Shown in pieces: positions 1-6,512 of a DNA stretch of 6,564 nt. Position numbers and translations under genes: made by a program. The stretch is from the NCBI GenBank assembly GCA_019247255.1, contig JAFAPJ010000425.1, positions 1 to 6,564 on the forward strand, read 5' to 3'. Under the pieces are notes generated by a model. The model was given only the letters and a program-made list of their open reading frames with translations, did no database searches and was not told the origin of the DNA. Source of the stretch: Methylobacteriaceae bacterium. Lineage in GTDB: Bacteria > Pseudomonadota > Alphaproteobacteria > Rhizobiales > Beijerinckiaceae. Every line of letters begins with the position of its first letter. Position 1 is the stretch's first letter.

Positions 1-615
1 CGACCTTCGTCAACCTCCTGACCGGCGTGCTCGCGCCGACGGCCGGCCGCATCCTGCTCGGGGGCCGGGACGTGACGTCGGCGAGCCCCGACGCGCGGGT
101 GCGGGCCGGCATGGCCCGGACCTTTCAGATCAACCAGCTCTTCGGCACCATGACGCCGCTCGAGATGGTCGCCCTCGTCGTGTCCGAGCGCCTCGGATTA
201 GGCGCCGCCGCCTTCCGTATCCTGGACGCGAACGATCGGCTCATCGCCGAGACCGCGGAGGTCCTGAGGCAGTTCCGGCTTCACGACGTCATGGACACGC
301 GCATCGCGACCCTGCCCTACGGCAAGCAGCGTCAGATCGAGATCGCGGCCGCCTTCGCGGCGAAACCCAGCGTCCTCCTCCTCGACGAGCCCGCGGCCGG
401 CGTGCCGGAAGCCGAGCGACGCGAGCTCCTCGCGACGGTCGCGGCCCTGCCGGCGGACGTCTCCGTGCTCCTCATCGAGCACGACATGGACCTCGTCTTC
501 CGCTTCGCGACCCGCATCACGGTCCTGGTCAACGGCCGGATCCTGGCGGAGGGCGAGCCGTCGGCCGTCGCCCGAGATGCGGCGGTCAGGGAAGCCTATC
601 TCGGCGAGGCCCAGC

Positions 616-623
<8 letters not shown>
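1..623 (+). CDS. livG: LivG-type ABC transporter ATP-binding protein (5'-truncated by window edge)
   Basis: This is the ATPase of a branched-chain-amino-acid-type (HAAT/LIV) importer; it hydrolyses ATP on the cytoplasmic face of the membrane complex. The reading frame starts at base 3 and 206 residues are visible. The first residues, TFVNLLTG, are what normally follows the Walker A lysine (GKTT), so Walker A and about 40-50 residues lie left of the window. Visible motifs, numbered from base 3, are the Q-loop glutamine 42 in RTFQINQLF, the signature LPYGKQRQ at 104-111, Walker B VLLLDEP at 124-130, and the H-loop histidine 160 in LIEHD. The LxYGxQR form of the signature is usual for LivG and is not a defect. 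The stop overlaps the start of the next ATPase gene by 8 bases, so the two are translated together. The substrate cannot be read from the ATPase: branched-chain amino acids, urea, amides and aromatic acids are all carried by this family. Confidence 0.93.
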
Positions 624-1323
<700 letters not shown>

Positions 1324-1334
1324 CCGAAGAGAAC

Positions 1335-1344
1335 AGGAGAGAGG
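1335..1344 (+). promoter_or_regulatory. Ribosome binding site of the MetE-like gene
   Basis: AGGAGAGAGG lies 7 bases before the ATG at 1352 in the 28-base gap after livF. It is the clearest purine-rich ribosome binding site in the window and fixes the start of the MetE-like protein. No promoter-like sequence is evident in the short gap, which favours read-through transcription from the transporter genes. Confidence 0.75.
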
Positions 1345-1351
1345 ACGCCCC

Positions 1352-2461
1352 ATGACCTCACGCACGAAGCCGCCCTTCCGGGCCGACATGGTCGGCAGCC
1401 TGCTGCGCAGCGCGCCCGTGAAGGAGGCGCGCGAGAAGCGCGCCGCCGGAACGATCGGCGCCGAGGAGCTCGCCCAGGTCGAGGATGCCGAGATTGCCGC
1501 GCTCGTGAGGAAGCAGGAGGCGGTGGGCCTCCAGGCGGTGACGGACGGCGAGTTCCGCCGCGCCTTCTGGCACTTCGACTTCCTGGAAGGGCTGACCGGC
1601 GTCCAGGGCTACGACGCGGATTCAGGCATTCAGTTCAAGGGCGTCGCCACCAAGGCGCGCGGCCTGCGGGTCACCGGCAAGCTCGACTTTCCGGACGACC
1701 ACCCGCATCTCGCGCATTTCAAATACCTGGCCTCGGTCACGAGCCGAGTTCCCAAGATGACGATCCCGTCCCCCTCGATGCTGCACTATCGCGGCGGGCG
1801 CAAAGCCGTGGATCCGACCGCCTACCTCCACATGGAGGATTACTACGCGGATCTCGGCAAGACCTACGCCAAGGCCGTTCAAGCCTTCTACGACGCCGGC
1901 TGCCGCTATCTGCAGCTTGACGACACGAGCCTGTCCTATTTCTGCGATCCCGAGCAGCGCACGATGCTGGCGGAGCGCGGCGACGATCCGGACCGGCTCA
2001 TCCACACCTACCGGGACGTCATCAACGCGGCGACGGCCGCGAAGCCCGCCGACATGGTGATCACCACCCACACCTGCCGGGGCAACTTCAAGTCGACCTT
2101 CATCGCGTCCGGCGGCTACGAGCCCGTCGCGGACCTCGTCTTCAACGAGATCGACGTCGACGGCTACTTCATGGAGTGGGACGATTCGCGTTCGGGCGGG
2201 TTCGAGCCGCTGCGCTTCCTGCCCAAGGGCAAGCACGTCGTGCTCGGCCTCGTCACCACCAAGGTCGGCTCGGTCGAGAGCAAGGACGACATCAAGCGGC
2301 GCATCGAGGCCGCAGGGCGCCACGCGCCGCTCGACCAGCTCTGCCTGTCGCCGCAATGCGGCTTCGCCTCGACGGAGGAAGGCAACCTCCTGGCCGAGGA
2401 GGAGCAATGGGCGAAGCTCTCCCGGATCGTCGAGGTCGCGGGCGAGGTCTGGGGCCGCTGA
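1352..2461 (+). CDS. MetE C-terminal-domain-like (core MetE, COG0620, YxjG/YxjH-like) methyltransferase
   Basis: This is a cytoplasmic cobalamin-independent methionine-synthase-like protein of 369 residues, about half the length of full MetE. It corresponds only to the catalytic C-terminal barrel, as in the YxjG/YxjH-type proteins. The N-terminus PFRADMVGSLLRS (8-20) and TDGEFRRAFWHFDF (64-77) are typical. The expected zinc ligands are H240 and C242 (THTCRGN), E275 (FMEWDDSRSG) and C336 (SPQCGF). The E-to-C distance is 61 residues, as I recall it for E. coli MetE (E665 to C726), which supports the assignment. The known family reaction is methyl transfer to homocysteine giving methionine. The methyl donor of core-only members differs between subfamilies and cannot be decided here, so annotation as 5-methyltetrahydropteroyltriglutamate-dependent would be a guess. 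The gene sits 28 bases behind livF with a strong ribosome binding site, probably in the same operon. Confidence 0.9.
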   Translation: MTSRTKPPFRADMVGSLLRSAPVKEAREKRAAGTIGAEELAQVEDAEIAALVRKQEAVGLQAVTDGEFRRAFWHFDFLEGLTGVQGYDADSGIQFKGVATKARGLRVTGKLDFPDDHPHLAHFKYLASVTSRVPKMTIPSPSMLHYRGGRKAVDPTAYLHMEDYYADLGKTYAKAVQAFYDAGCRYLQLDDTSLSYFCDPEQRTMLAERGDDPDRLIHTYRDVINAATAAKPADMVITTHTCRGNFKSTFIASGGYEPVADLVFNEIDVDGYFMEWDDSRSGGFEPLRFLPKGKHVVLGLVTTKVGSVESKDDIKRRIEAAGRHAPLDQLCLSPQCGFASTEEGNLLAEEEQWAKLSRIVEVAGEVWGR

Positions 2462-2474
2462 GCGCACCTTCCGA

Positions 2475-2489
2475 GGCCGTCGGACGGCC
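2475..2489. terminator. Short GC hairpin in the convergent gap, possible weak terminator
   Basis: GGCCGTC-G-GACGGCC is a perfect dyad starting 13 bases after the MetE-like stop, in the 72-base gap between that gene and the convergent GNAT gene. As RNA it would fold with about 5 pairs and a 5-base loop. No T-run follows on either strand, so it is at best a weak or factor-assisted terminator. The rest of the gap (2462-2533) shows no gene. The only other structure is a 10-base palindrome, GGAGCGCTCC, at 2521-2530. Confidence 0.35.
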
Positions 2490-2533
2490 CCGCCGCCCCT
2501 CGGCACGGAGAACCCAGACGGGAGCGCTCCGCC

Positions 2534-3076
2534 CTATCCTCGCAGCCGCTTGCGCATCGCGACCCGGGGCGCCTGGTGGACGCCGGCCTCCCGCTCCTCC
2601 CGGACCACCTCTGCGAGCTCGGGATTCGCGTCGGTGACGTCGAACGGCTGGTAGCCGAGCCGGGCGTAAAAGGGCGCGTTCCAGGGCACGTCGCGGAACG
2701 TCGTGAGGGTCGCGAGCGTGAAGCCCGCGGCCGAAGCCCATGCCTCGAAGGCCGCGATGAGCTGGCGGCCATGGCCGCGCCCCTGCACCGCCTGCGCGAC
2801 GGCGAGCTCGAGGATGTGAGCGTGGCCGTCCAATGGCATCGCGAGCAGGAAGGCGGCAGGCCTGCCGCCCAGGGCACCGACGAGCGTGATCCCCCGCTCC
2901 CGCGCCGCCGCATGCTCCGCCGCGGAGCGCGCCGGCAGGTCGAGGCAGAAGCGCGTCTCGGCGAGCGAGCCGTAGGAGCGCGCCGCATCGAGCTCGATCT
3001 CCTGCATCGCCGGCACGTCGTCGGTCCGGGCAGGGCGCACGAGGAACGCGGGCTCGGTCCCATCCACGATGGCCAC
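2534..3076 (-). CDS. GNAT-family N-acetyltransferase
   Basis: This is a 180-residue GCN5-related acetyltransferase, expected to move acetyl from acetyl-CoA to an amine on an unidentified substrate in the cytoplasm. The fold is recognisable from FLVRPARTDDVPAM at residues 11-24 (first strand and helix), motif A ILELAVAQAVQGRGHG at 88-103, whose QGRGHG matches the acetyl-CoA pyrophosphate loop Q/R-x-x-G-x-G, and FYARLGYQPF at 136-145 (motif B). The first ATG in frame would delete the opening strand, so I take the GTG at 3076, preceded 6 bases upstream by a weak GGCGAG. A second GTG at 3067 is possible. The start lies 2 bases after the lysR stop, so the two genes are almost certainly one transcript. 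The substrate is not predictable; resistance, amino-acid or protein acetylation are all possible. Confidence 0.88.
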   Translation of the reverse strand: MAIVDGTEPAFLVRPARTDDVPAMQEIELDAARSYGSLAETRFCLDLPARSAAEHAAARERGITLVGALGGRPAAFLLAMPLDGHAHILELAVAQAVQGRGHGRQLIAAFEAWASAAGFTLATLTTFRDVPWNAPFYARLGYQPFDVTDANPELAEVVREEREAGVHQAPRVAMRKRLRG

Positions 3077-3078
3077 CG

Positions 3079-3981
3079 TTAACTCGCCGCGAGCCGTGGG
3101 CGCGCGACGGACAGGCCCTCGACCATCGCGTCGAGCACGACCCGGATCCGCGCGGTCCGACGCAGATCCGGATGGGTGAGAAGCCACAGGTTCGTCACCA
3201 TGTCGGGCACGGGTTCGCCGATCCGCGCGAGCTCCGGATCGTCGTCGACGAGGTAGCACGGCAGCGCCGCCACGCCGATGCCGGCCCGCGCCATGGCGGC
3301 GAGCCCGAGGAGCGATCCGGTGCGGTGGACGATGCGCTCCGGCGCGACGTGGGCGTCGATCCAGCGCGCCGAGCCCAGATGCGAGAGGCTGTCGTCCGGG
3401 GCGATCCAGTCGAGCTCCGTCGCGTCCCGGCCAGGATGGCGGGCGAGGTACGCGCGGGCCGCGTAGGGTGCGGTCGCGACCGTGCCGAGCCTGCGGGCGA
3501 CGAGGCCCTCGGGCGCCTCCGCCGCGGGGCGCAGCGCGATGTCGGCCTCGCGCCGGGTCAGCGTCAGGAACGCGTTCGTGGTCGAGAGCTCGACGACGAT
3601 CCCCGGATGGCTCGCGCGGAGCTCCGCCACGATCGGCGCGAGAAGGCCCAGCATGGTCTCGGTCGTCGTGAGCCGCACGATCCCGCTCGGCCTCACGTCC
3701 TGCCCGACGAGGCGCCGCTCGAGGCCGTCCATCTCCCCGAGAACGCGTCGGGAGGCCGCGACCGCCTCCTCCCCGGCCGGGGTCGCCGCGTAGCCGCGCC
3801 GATCGCGGTCGAAGAGCCGGACGCCGAGCCGTCCTTCCAGGGCGCCGAGCCGCCGCCAGGCGCTCGCATGGTTCAGCCGGAGCCGCTTGGCGGCGCCCGT
3901 GAGCGAGCCCGCCTCCGCCACCGCCGCGATCAGGCGCAGGTCGTCCAGGGCGATCTGACTTTGCTGCGAAGGCAAGCTCAT
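3079..3981 (-). CDS. LysR-family transcriptional regulator
   Basis: This is a 300-residue LysR-type regulator, of normal family length. The N-terminal winged helix-turn-helix covers about residues 12-71 (LDDLRLIAAVAEAGSLTGAA, then LNHASAWRRLGALEGRLGVRLFDR). A linker helix follows at 72-95, then the periplasmic-binding-protein-like effector domain from about 100 to 290 with the usual GIGVAALPCYL segment at 234-244. The start ATG is placed just ahead of the helix-turn-helix, as is normal. It has no good ribosome binding site, and the start codon sits in the loop of a 6-bp inverted repeat (see the separate entry). The gene is divergent from doxX and gst, with 68 bases between starts, the classic arrangement for a LysR protein that controls its divergent neighbours. 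It is followed by the GNAT gene. The effector is unknown. Confidence 0.95.
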   Translation of the reverse strand: MSLPSQQSQIALDDLRLIAAVAEAGSLTGAAKRLRLNHASAWRRLGALEGRLGVRLFDRDRRGYAATPAGEEAVAASRRVLGEMDGLERRLVGQDVRPSGIVRLTTTETMLGLLAPIVAELRASHPGIVVELSTTNAFLTLTRREADIALRPAAEAPEGLVARRLGTVATAPYAARAYLARHPGRDATELDWIAPDDSLSHLGSARWIDAHVAPERIVHRTGSLLGLAAMARAGIGVAALPCYLVDDDPELARIGEPVPDMVTNLWLLTHPDLRRTARIRVVLDAMVEGLSVARPRLAAS

Positions 3982-3987
3982 CTTGCC
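3971..3987 (-). repeat. Inverted repeat enclosing the lysR start codon
   Basis: GGCAAG-CTCAT-CTTGCC, read on the + strand, is a perfect 6-bp inverted repeat with a 5-base centre. On the lysR transcript this is GGCAAG-ATGAG-CTTGCC, so the ATG start codon is in the loop and the weak upstream ribosome-binding region is in the stem. It could be a DNA operator half-site pair, an RNA hairpin affecting translation, or chance. Confidence 0.4.
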
Positions 3988-4049
3988 GAGATACCGTATC
4001 GCTTTCGATCAACGCAAGCAGCATGCATTGGCCCGACACGGAGCCACAC
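3982..4049. promoter_or_regulatory. Divergent lysR/doxX control region with dyad symmetries
   Basis: This 68-base gap must hold both promoters and is the least GC-rich stretch of the window. It contains GATAC-C-GTATC (3990-4000), a perfect dyad with 5-bp arms, and next to it ATCG-CTTT-CGAT (3998-4009). A T-N11-A spacing, as in LysR boxes, fits bases 3999-4011. These are good candidates for the LysR binding site. I could not identify a convincing -35/-10 pair on either strand, so promoter positions are not assigned. Confidence 0.5.
4040..4043 (+). promoter_or_regulatory. Ribosome binding site that decides the doxX start
   Basis: GGAG lies 6 bases before the ATG at 4050. An earlier in-frame ATG at 4023 has no such site at a suitable distance and would add nine hydrophilic residues not expected in DoxX proteins, so the start at 4050 is preferred. 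Confidence 0.65.
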
Positions 4050-4496
4050 ATGACCGACCTTCGCCTCGTCCCCTATGCGACCTTGCTGCTGCGCCTCGCG
4101 CTCGGCCTCATGTTCCTGGCCCACTCGGTCGTCCTGAAGCTCATGACCTTCGGGCTTCCCGGGACGGCGGCCTTCTTCCAGGCCGTCGGCCTGCCTGGCT
4201 GGCTCGCCTACGCCACCTTCGCCTGCGAAGCCGCCGGGGGCGCGCTTCTGATCCTCGGCGTGCAGAGCCGCTGGGTGGCGCTCGCCCTCTCGCCCTTCCT
4301 GGTTGGCGCCCTCGTGAGCGTCCACCTCGCGAACGGCTGGGTGTTCACCGCCCCGAACGGCGGCTGGGAATACCCGGCCTACCTGTTCGTGCTGTGCCTC
4401 GCGCAGGCGATGCTTGGCGACGGCGCCTACGCGCTGTCGCCGTCCCGCCCGCTCCCGCTCGTCGGGGCCGCGACCCCGACCCCGGCGCTCCGCTGA
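4050..4496 (+). CDS. DoxX-family integral membrane protein
   Basis: This is a small membrane protein of 148 residues with four predicted membrane segments at about 8-28, 51-70, 74-94 and 106-124. The family signs are the N-terminal LLLRLALGLMFLAHS (12-26), the amphipathic GTAAFFQAVGLPGW stretch (38-51), and the conserved HLANGWVFTAPNGGWEYPAY block (92-111). DoxX proteins lie in the inner membrane. Characterised relatives are tied to thiosulfate:quinone oxidoreductase and to thiol-stress or redox systems, but many members have no defined reaction. No catalytic residues can be assigned here. The gene is the first of a two-gene unit with the glutathione S-transferase and is divergent from lysR, so control by that regulator is likely. 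The proline- and alanine-rich tail after 131 is presumably cytoplasmic and unstructured. Confidence 0.88.
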   Translation: MTDLRLVPYATLLLRLALGLMFLAHSVVLKLMTFGLPGTAAFFQAVGLPGWLAYATFACEAAGGALLILGVQSRWVALALSPFLVGALVSVHLANGWVFTAPNGGWEYPAYLFVLCLAQAMLGDGAYALSPSRPLPLVGAATPTPALR

Positions 4497-4497
4497 C

Positions 4498-4517
4498 CGG
4501 AGCGGCGCCCCGCTCCG
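4498..4517 (+). terminator. Strong GC hairpin directly after doxX
   Basis: CGGAGCGG-CGCC-CCGCTCCG is a perfect 8-bp stem with a 4-base loop beginning two bases after the doxX stop codon (4494-4496), in the 56-base gap before gst. No T-run follows; the next bases are C-rich. It could be a partial terminator or a structure that stabilises the doxX message and lowers gst expression relative to doxX. Since gst has its own ribosome binding site 28 bases downstream and no clear promoter, full termination seems less likely. Confidence 0.5.
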
Positions 4518-4552
4518 CCGCCCCGCCCCTTACCCTCGCCCCCGGAGCCGTC

Positions 4553-5230
4553 ATGAGCCCGCTCACCCTCGTCAGCCACGACCTCTGCCCTTACGCCCAG
4601 CGCGCCGCGATCGCGCTCGCCGAAAAGGCGGTCGCGTTCGAGCGCGTCACGGTCGACTTCTCGGCGAAACCCGACTGGTTCCGGGCGATCTCGCCGCTCG
4701 GCAAGGTGCCGCTCCTGCGCGTCGCACAGCCCGGCGGCCGCGACACCGTGCTCTTCGAGAGCAACGTCATCTGCGAGTACATCGAGGAGACGCAGCCCGG
4801 GCGGAGGCTGCACCCGACGGACCCGCTCGCCCGCGCCGAGCATCGCGCCTGGATGGAGTTCGGCTCCGCGATCCTCGGCGACGTGTGGGGGCTCGAGACC
4901 GCGAAGGAGGCGGCGGCCTTCGAGACGAAACGCGAGGCGATCGCCGCGAAGTTCGCGCGGGTCGAGGCGGCCCTCGGCCCGGGGCCGTTCTTCGCCGGAG
5001 ACGCGTTCAGCCTCGTCGACGCCGTCTTCGCGCCGATCTTCCGGTATTTCGACCTGTTCGACAGCCTCGCCGACCTCCGGCTCTGGATCGACCTGCCGAA
5101 GGTCTCGGCCTGGCGCGCGGCGCTTGCGGCCCGGCCGAGCGTGATCGCCGCGGCCTCACCGCGCTACGCGGACCTGCTGCACGCCTTCCTGGTGCGCCAC
5201 GACGCGCATCTGCTGAAGCTCGCCGCCTGA
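4553..5230 (+). CDS. Glutathione S-transferase family protein, omega-like cysteine type
   Basis: This is a cytosolic GST-fold protein of 225 residues, normal for the family. The thioredoxin-like domain (about 3-80) has CPYAQR at 12-17, with cysteine 12 where omega and dehydroascorbate-reductase-type GSTs carry the catalytic Cys. It also has the cis-proline loop GKVPLL (50-55, P53) and the glutathione-binding pair E69-S70 in FESNVICEYIEE. The helical domain (about 90-215) has the N-capping box S153-x-x-D156 in AFSLVDAVFAP. A Cys-type GST usually does thiol transfer, deglutathionylation or dehydroascorbate-like reduction rather than classic conjugation; that is a family inference. The start ATG at 4553 has GGAG five bases upstream. 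The frame is open further left, but that part overlaps doxX and is not GST-like. It follows doxX by 56 bases and converges on the transporter gene with only 11 bases between stops. Confidence 0.93.
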   Translation: MSPLTLVSHDLCPYAQRAAIALAEKAVAFERVTVDFSAKPDWFRAISPLGKVPLLRVAQPGGRDTVLFESNVICEYIEETQPGRRLHPTDPLARAEHRAWMEFGSAILGDVWGLETAKEAAAFETKREAIAAKFARVEAALGPGPFFAGDAFSLVDAVFAPIFRYFDLFDSLADLRLWIDLPKVSAWRAALAARPSVIAAASPRYADLLHAFLVRHDAHLLKLAA

Positions 5231-5250
5231 AGCTGCGGCGCTCAGGCGGC
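5222..5250. terminator. Inverted repeat containing both stop codons of convergent genes; candidate bidirectional terminator
   Basis: GCCGCCTGA (5222-5230) and TCAGGCGGC (5242-5250) are perfect 9-bp complements separated by 11 bases. The left arm is the Ala-Ala-stop of the glutathione S-transferase; the right arm, read on the - strand, is the Ala-Ala-stop of the transporter. Each transcript would form the same stem around its stop codon. There is no T-run, so the terminator role is uncertain. With just 11 bases between the stops there is no room for another terminator outside the coding regions. Confidence 0.5.
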
Positions 5251-5802
5251 CCCGAAGCCGAGCCGCGCGTCGCGGCGGCGGATCCAGGCCACGACCGGGA
5301 TGGCGAGAAGCACCATCCAGAGCTTCCCGATGATCTGGCCGGCGAGGAAGTCGAGCGACCCGAAGGCGAGGAGCAGGAAGACCGCCGAATCCACCACGAG
5401 CCCGACCGCGCTCGACAGGACCACCGCGAGGACGAAGCGGCGGCGCTGGAGCGGCGTGTAGACGAGAAGATCGGCGAGCTCGGACAGGAGGAACGCGGCG
5501 GTCGAGGCGAGCACGATGGCGGGCGGCGCCAGGAAGGCTGACAGCGCCGCCCCGATCGCGATCGCCCCCATCCCGAAGGCGAGGCCGAGCCGGCGCTGGA
5601 CGATGTCGCGCAGCACGAGGGCAAGGCCGATCATGAGGACGCCGGAGGGCGCGCTGATCCCCGGCGCGACCGGCAGAAGGCAGGGCCCGTTCGGCACGCA
5701 GACCGTGCCGACATGCCCGATCATCCAGTTCGCGGCCGGTATGGTGGCCACGAAGAGCGCGAGCGCGACCGCCCCTTCCATCCGCTCCTGCCCGGTCCTC
5801 AT
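5242..5802 (-). CDS. yhhQ: VUT-family (YhhQ/COG1738-like) queuosine precursor transporter
   Basis: This is an integral membrane protein of 186 residues with about six hydrophobic segments at roughly 11-28, 53-67, 73-92, 94-115, 122-146 and 153-174. Family-like sequence is seen in [20 protein letters not shown] (51-70), with the conserved LRD, and in [17 protein letters not shown] (107-123). Proteins of this family move the queuosine precursors preQ0 and preQ1 into the cell, as shown for E. coli YhhQ. It is shorter than E. coli YhhQ (221 residues), but a short form without long tails is common outside enterobacteria. The ATG at 5802 overlaps the queC stop as ATGA and has GAGAGGG upstream (5809-5815), so translation is coupled to queC. 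That neighbour strongly supports a queuosine role over a general vitamin-uptake label. The exact substrate is unproven. Confidence 0.88.
   Translation of the reverse strand: MRTGQERMEGAVALALFVATIPAANWMIGHVGTVCVPNGPCLLPVAPGISAPSGVLMIGLALVLRDIVQRRLGLAFGMGAIAIGAALSAFLAPPAIVLASTAAFLLSELADLLVYTPLQRRRFVLAVVLSSAVGLVVDSAVFLLLAFGSLDFLAGQIIGKLWMVLLAIPVVAWIRRRDARLGFGAA
5799..5802 (-). other. queC/transporter ATGA stop-start overlap
   Basis: On the - strand the four bases read ATGA: the TGA ends queC and the ATG begins the transporter gene. This is the classic arrangement for translational coupling and confirms both reading frames and the operon. Confidence 0.9.
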
Positions 5803-6512
5803 CCCGATCCCTCTCGCCAGCGCCGGAAGCCCGCCCCGCGCAGCTCGCAGGCCGGGCACGTGCCGCAACCATAGCCCCAATCGTGCCGTCGGCTGCGGTC
5901 GCCCAGATAGCAGGTATGCGTTTCCTCCACGACGAGCGCGACGAGGCGCTCGCCGCCGAGCTCCTGCGCGAGCGCGAAGGTCCCGGCCTTGTCGACCCGC
6001 ATGAGCGGCGTCTCGAGGACGAGGCGGGTCTCGAGCCCCAGATTGAGCGCGACCTGCATCGCCTTGATCGTGTCGTCCCGGCAATCCGGATAGCCGGAGT
6101 AATCCGTCTCGCAGACGCCGAGCACGATGCGGCGGCACCCGCGCCGGTAGGCGAGCGCGGCCGCGAAGGCGAGAAACACGAGGTTGCGCCCGGGCACGAA
6201 GGTCGTGGGCAGGCCGTTCGCCGCGACCGCGATCGCGACCTCCGCGGTCAGAGCCGAGCTCGACACCTCGCCGAGCGTCGGGAGCGCCAAGAGATGGTCC
6301 GCTCCGAGGCGGCCTGGCCAGGGCCAGTCCGATCGCGCGAGCTCACGCCGGACCGCGTCGCGGCAGGCGAGCTCGACCGCATGGCGCTGGCCGTAATCGA
6401 AGCCGACGGTCTCGACCTCCCCGAAGCGGGCGAGCGCCCAGGCGAGGCAGGTTGTCGAATCCTGTCCGCCGGACAGGAGCACGAGCGCGCGGTCGGGCGA
6501 GGCGGACGGCAT
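5799..6512 (-). CDS. queC: 7-cyano-7-deazaguanine (preQ0) synthase QueC
   Basis: QueC converts 7-carboxy-7-deazaguanine, ammonia and ATP to preQ0 in the cytoplasm, a step in synthesis of the tRNA modification queuosine. The 237-residue protein carries the PP-loop ATP motif LSGGQDSTT (13-21), FDYGQRH (38-44), [10 protein letters not shown] (105-114), the substrate-site segment [12 protein letters not shown] (135-146), TPLMRVDK (168-175), and zinc-binding cysteines C201 (HTCYLGDR), C216, C219 and C222 ([10 protein letters not shown]). The first two cysteines are farther apart than in E. coli QueC because of the RSRRHDWGY stretch. From memory this longer form is usual in alphaproteobacteria, so it is not a defect. 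The ATG at 6512 is placed 12 residues before the PP-loop, as expected; no clear ribosome binding site precedes it. The transporter gene follows with an ATGA overlap. No preQ1-riboswitch-like sequence is visible in the 52 upstream bases present. Confidence 0.97.
   Translation of the reverse strand: MPSASPDRALVLLSGGQDSTTCLAWALARFGEVETVGFDYGQRHAVELACRDAVRRELARSDWPWPGRLGADHLLALPTLGEVSSSALTAEVAIAVAANGLPTTFVPGRNLVFLAFAAALAYRRGCRRIVLGVCETDYSGYPDCRDDTIKAMQVALNLGLETRLVLETPLMRVDKAGTFALAQELGGERLVALVVEETHTCYLGDRSRRHDWGYGCGTCPACELRGAGFRRWREGSG

Noticed and set aside
104..350. Non-canonical ABC signature LPYGKQRQ in the LivG-type protein, possibly a degenerate ATPase site.
   Set aside because: LivG-family proteins normally have LxYGxQR in place of LSGGQ, and the Q-loop, Walker B and H-loop are intact.
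2521..2530. The palindrome GGAGCGCTCC just beyond the GNAT stop codon.
   Set aside because: It has no loop bases and no T-run, and 10-base palindromes of G/C are common in DNA of this composition, so I do not call it a terminator or operator.
3077..4051. A stop-free frame on the - strand that extends the GNAT frame backwards across all of lysR (about 505 codons in total).
   Set aside because: The upstream part is Arg/Pro/Gly/Ala-rich low-complexity sequence, a typical shadow of a high-GC gene in another frame. LysR is clearly the true product there, and GNAT homology begins only near 3076.
3983..4552. A + strand frame that runs through doxX into gst, suggesting a longer fused GST.
   Set aside because: The extension is Arg/Pro-rich shadow sequence over the well-supported DoxX frame. 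The GST domain begins exactly at the ATG at 4553 with its own ribosome binding site.
5799..5869. Wide spacing (15 residues) between the first two zinc cysteines of QueC, at first sight an unusual insertion.
   Set aside because: From memory, the HTCYLGDR...[11 protein letters not shown] form is the usual one in alphaproteobacterial QueC, so it is a lineage feature and not an oddity.
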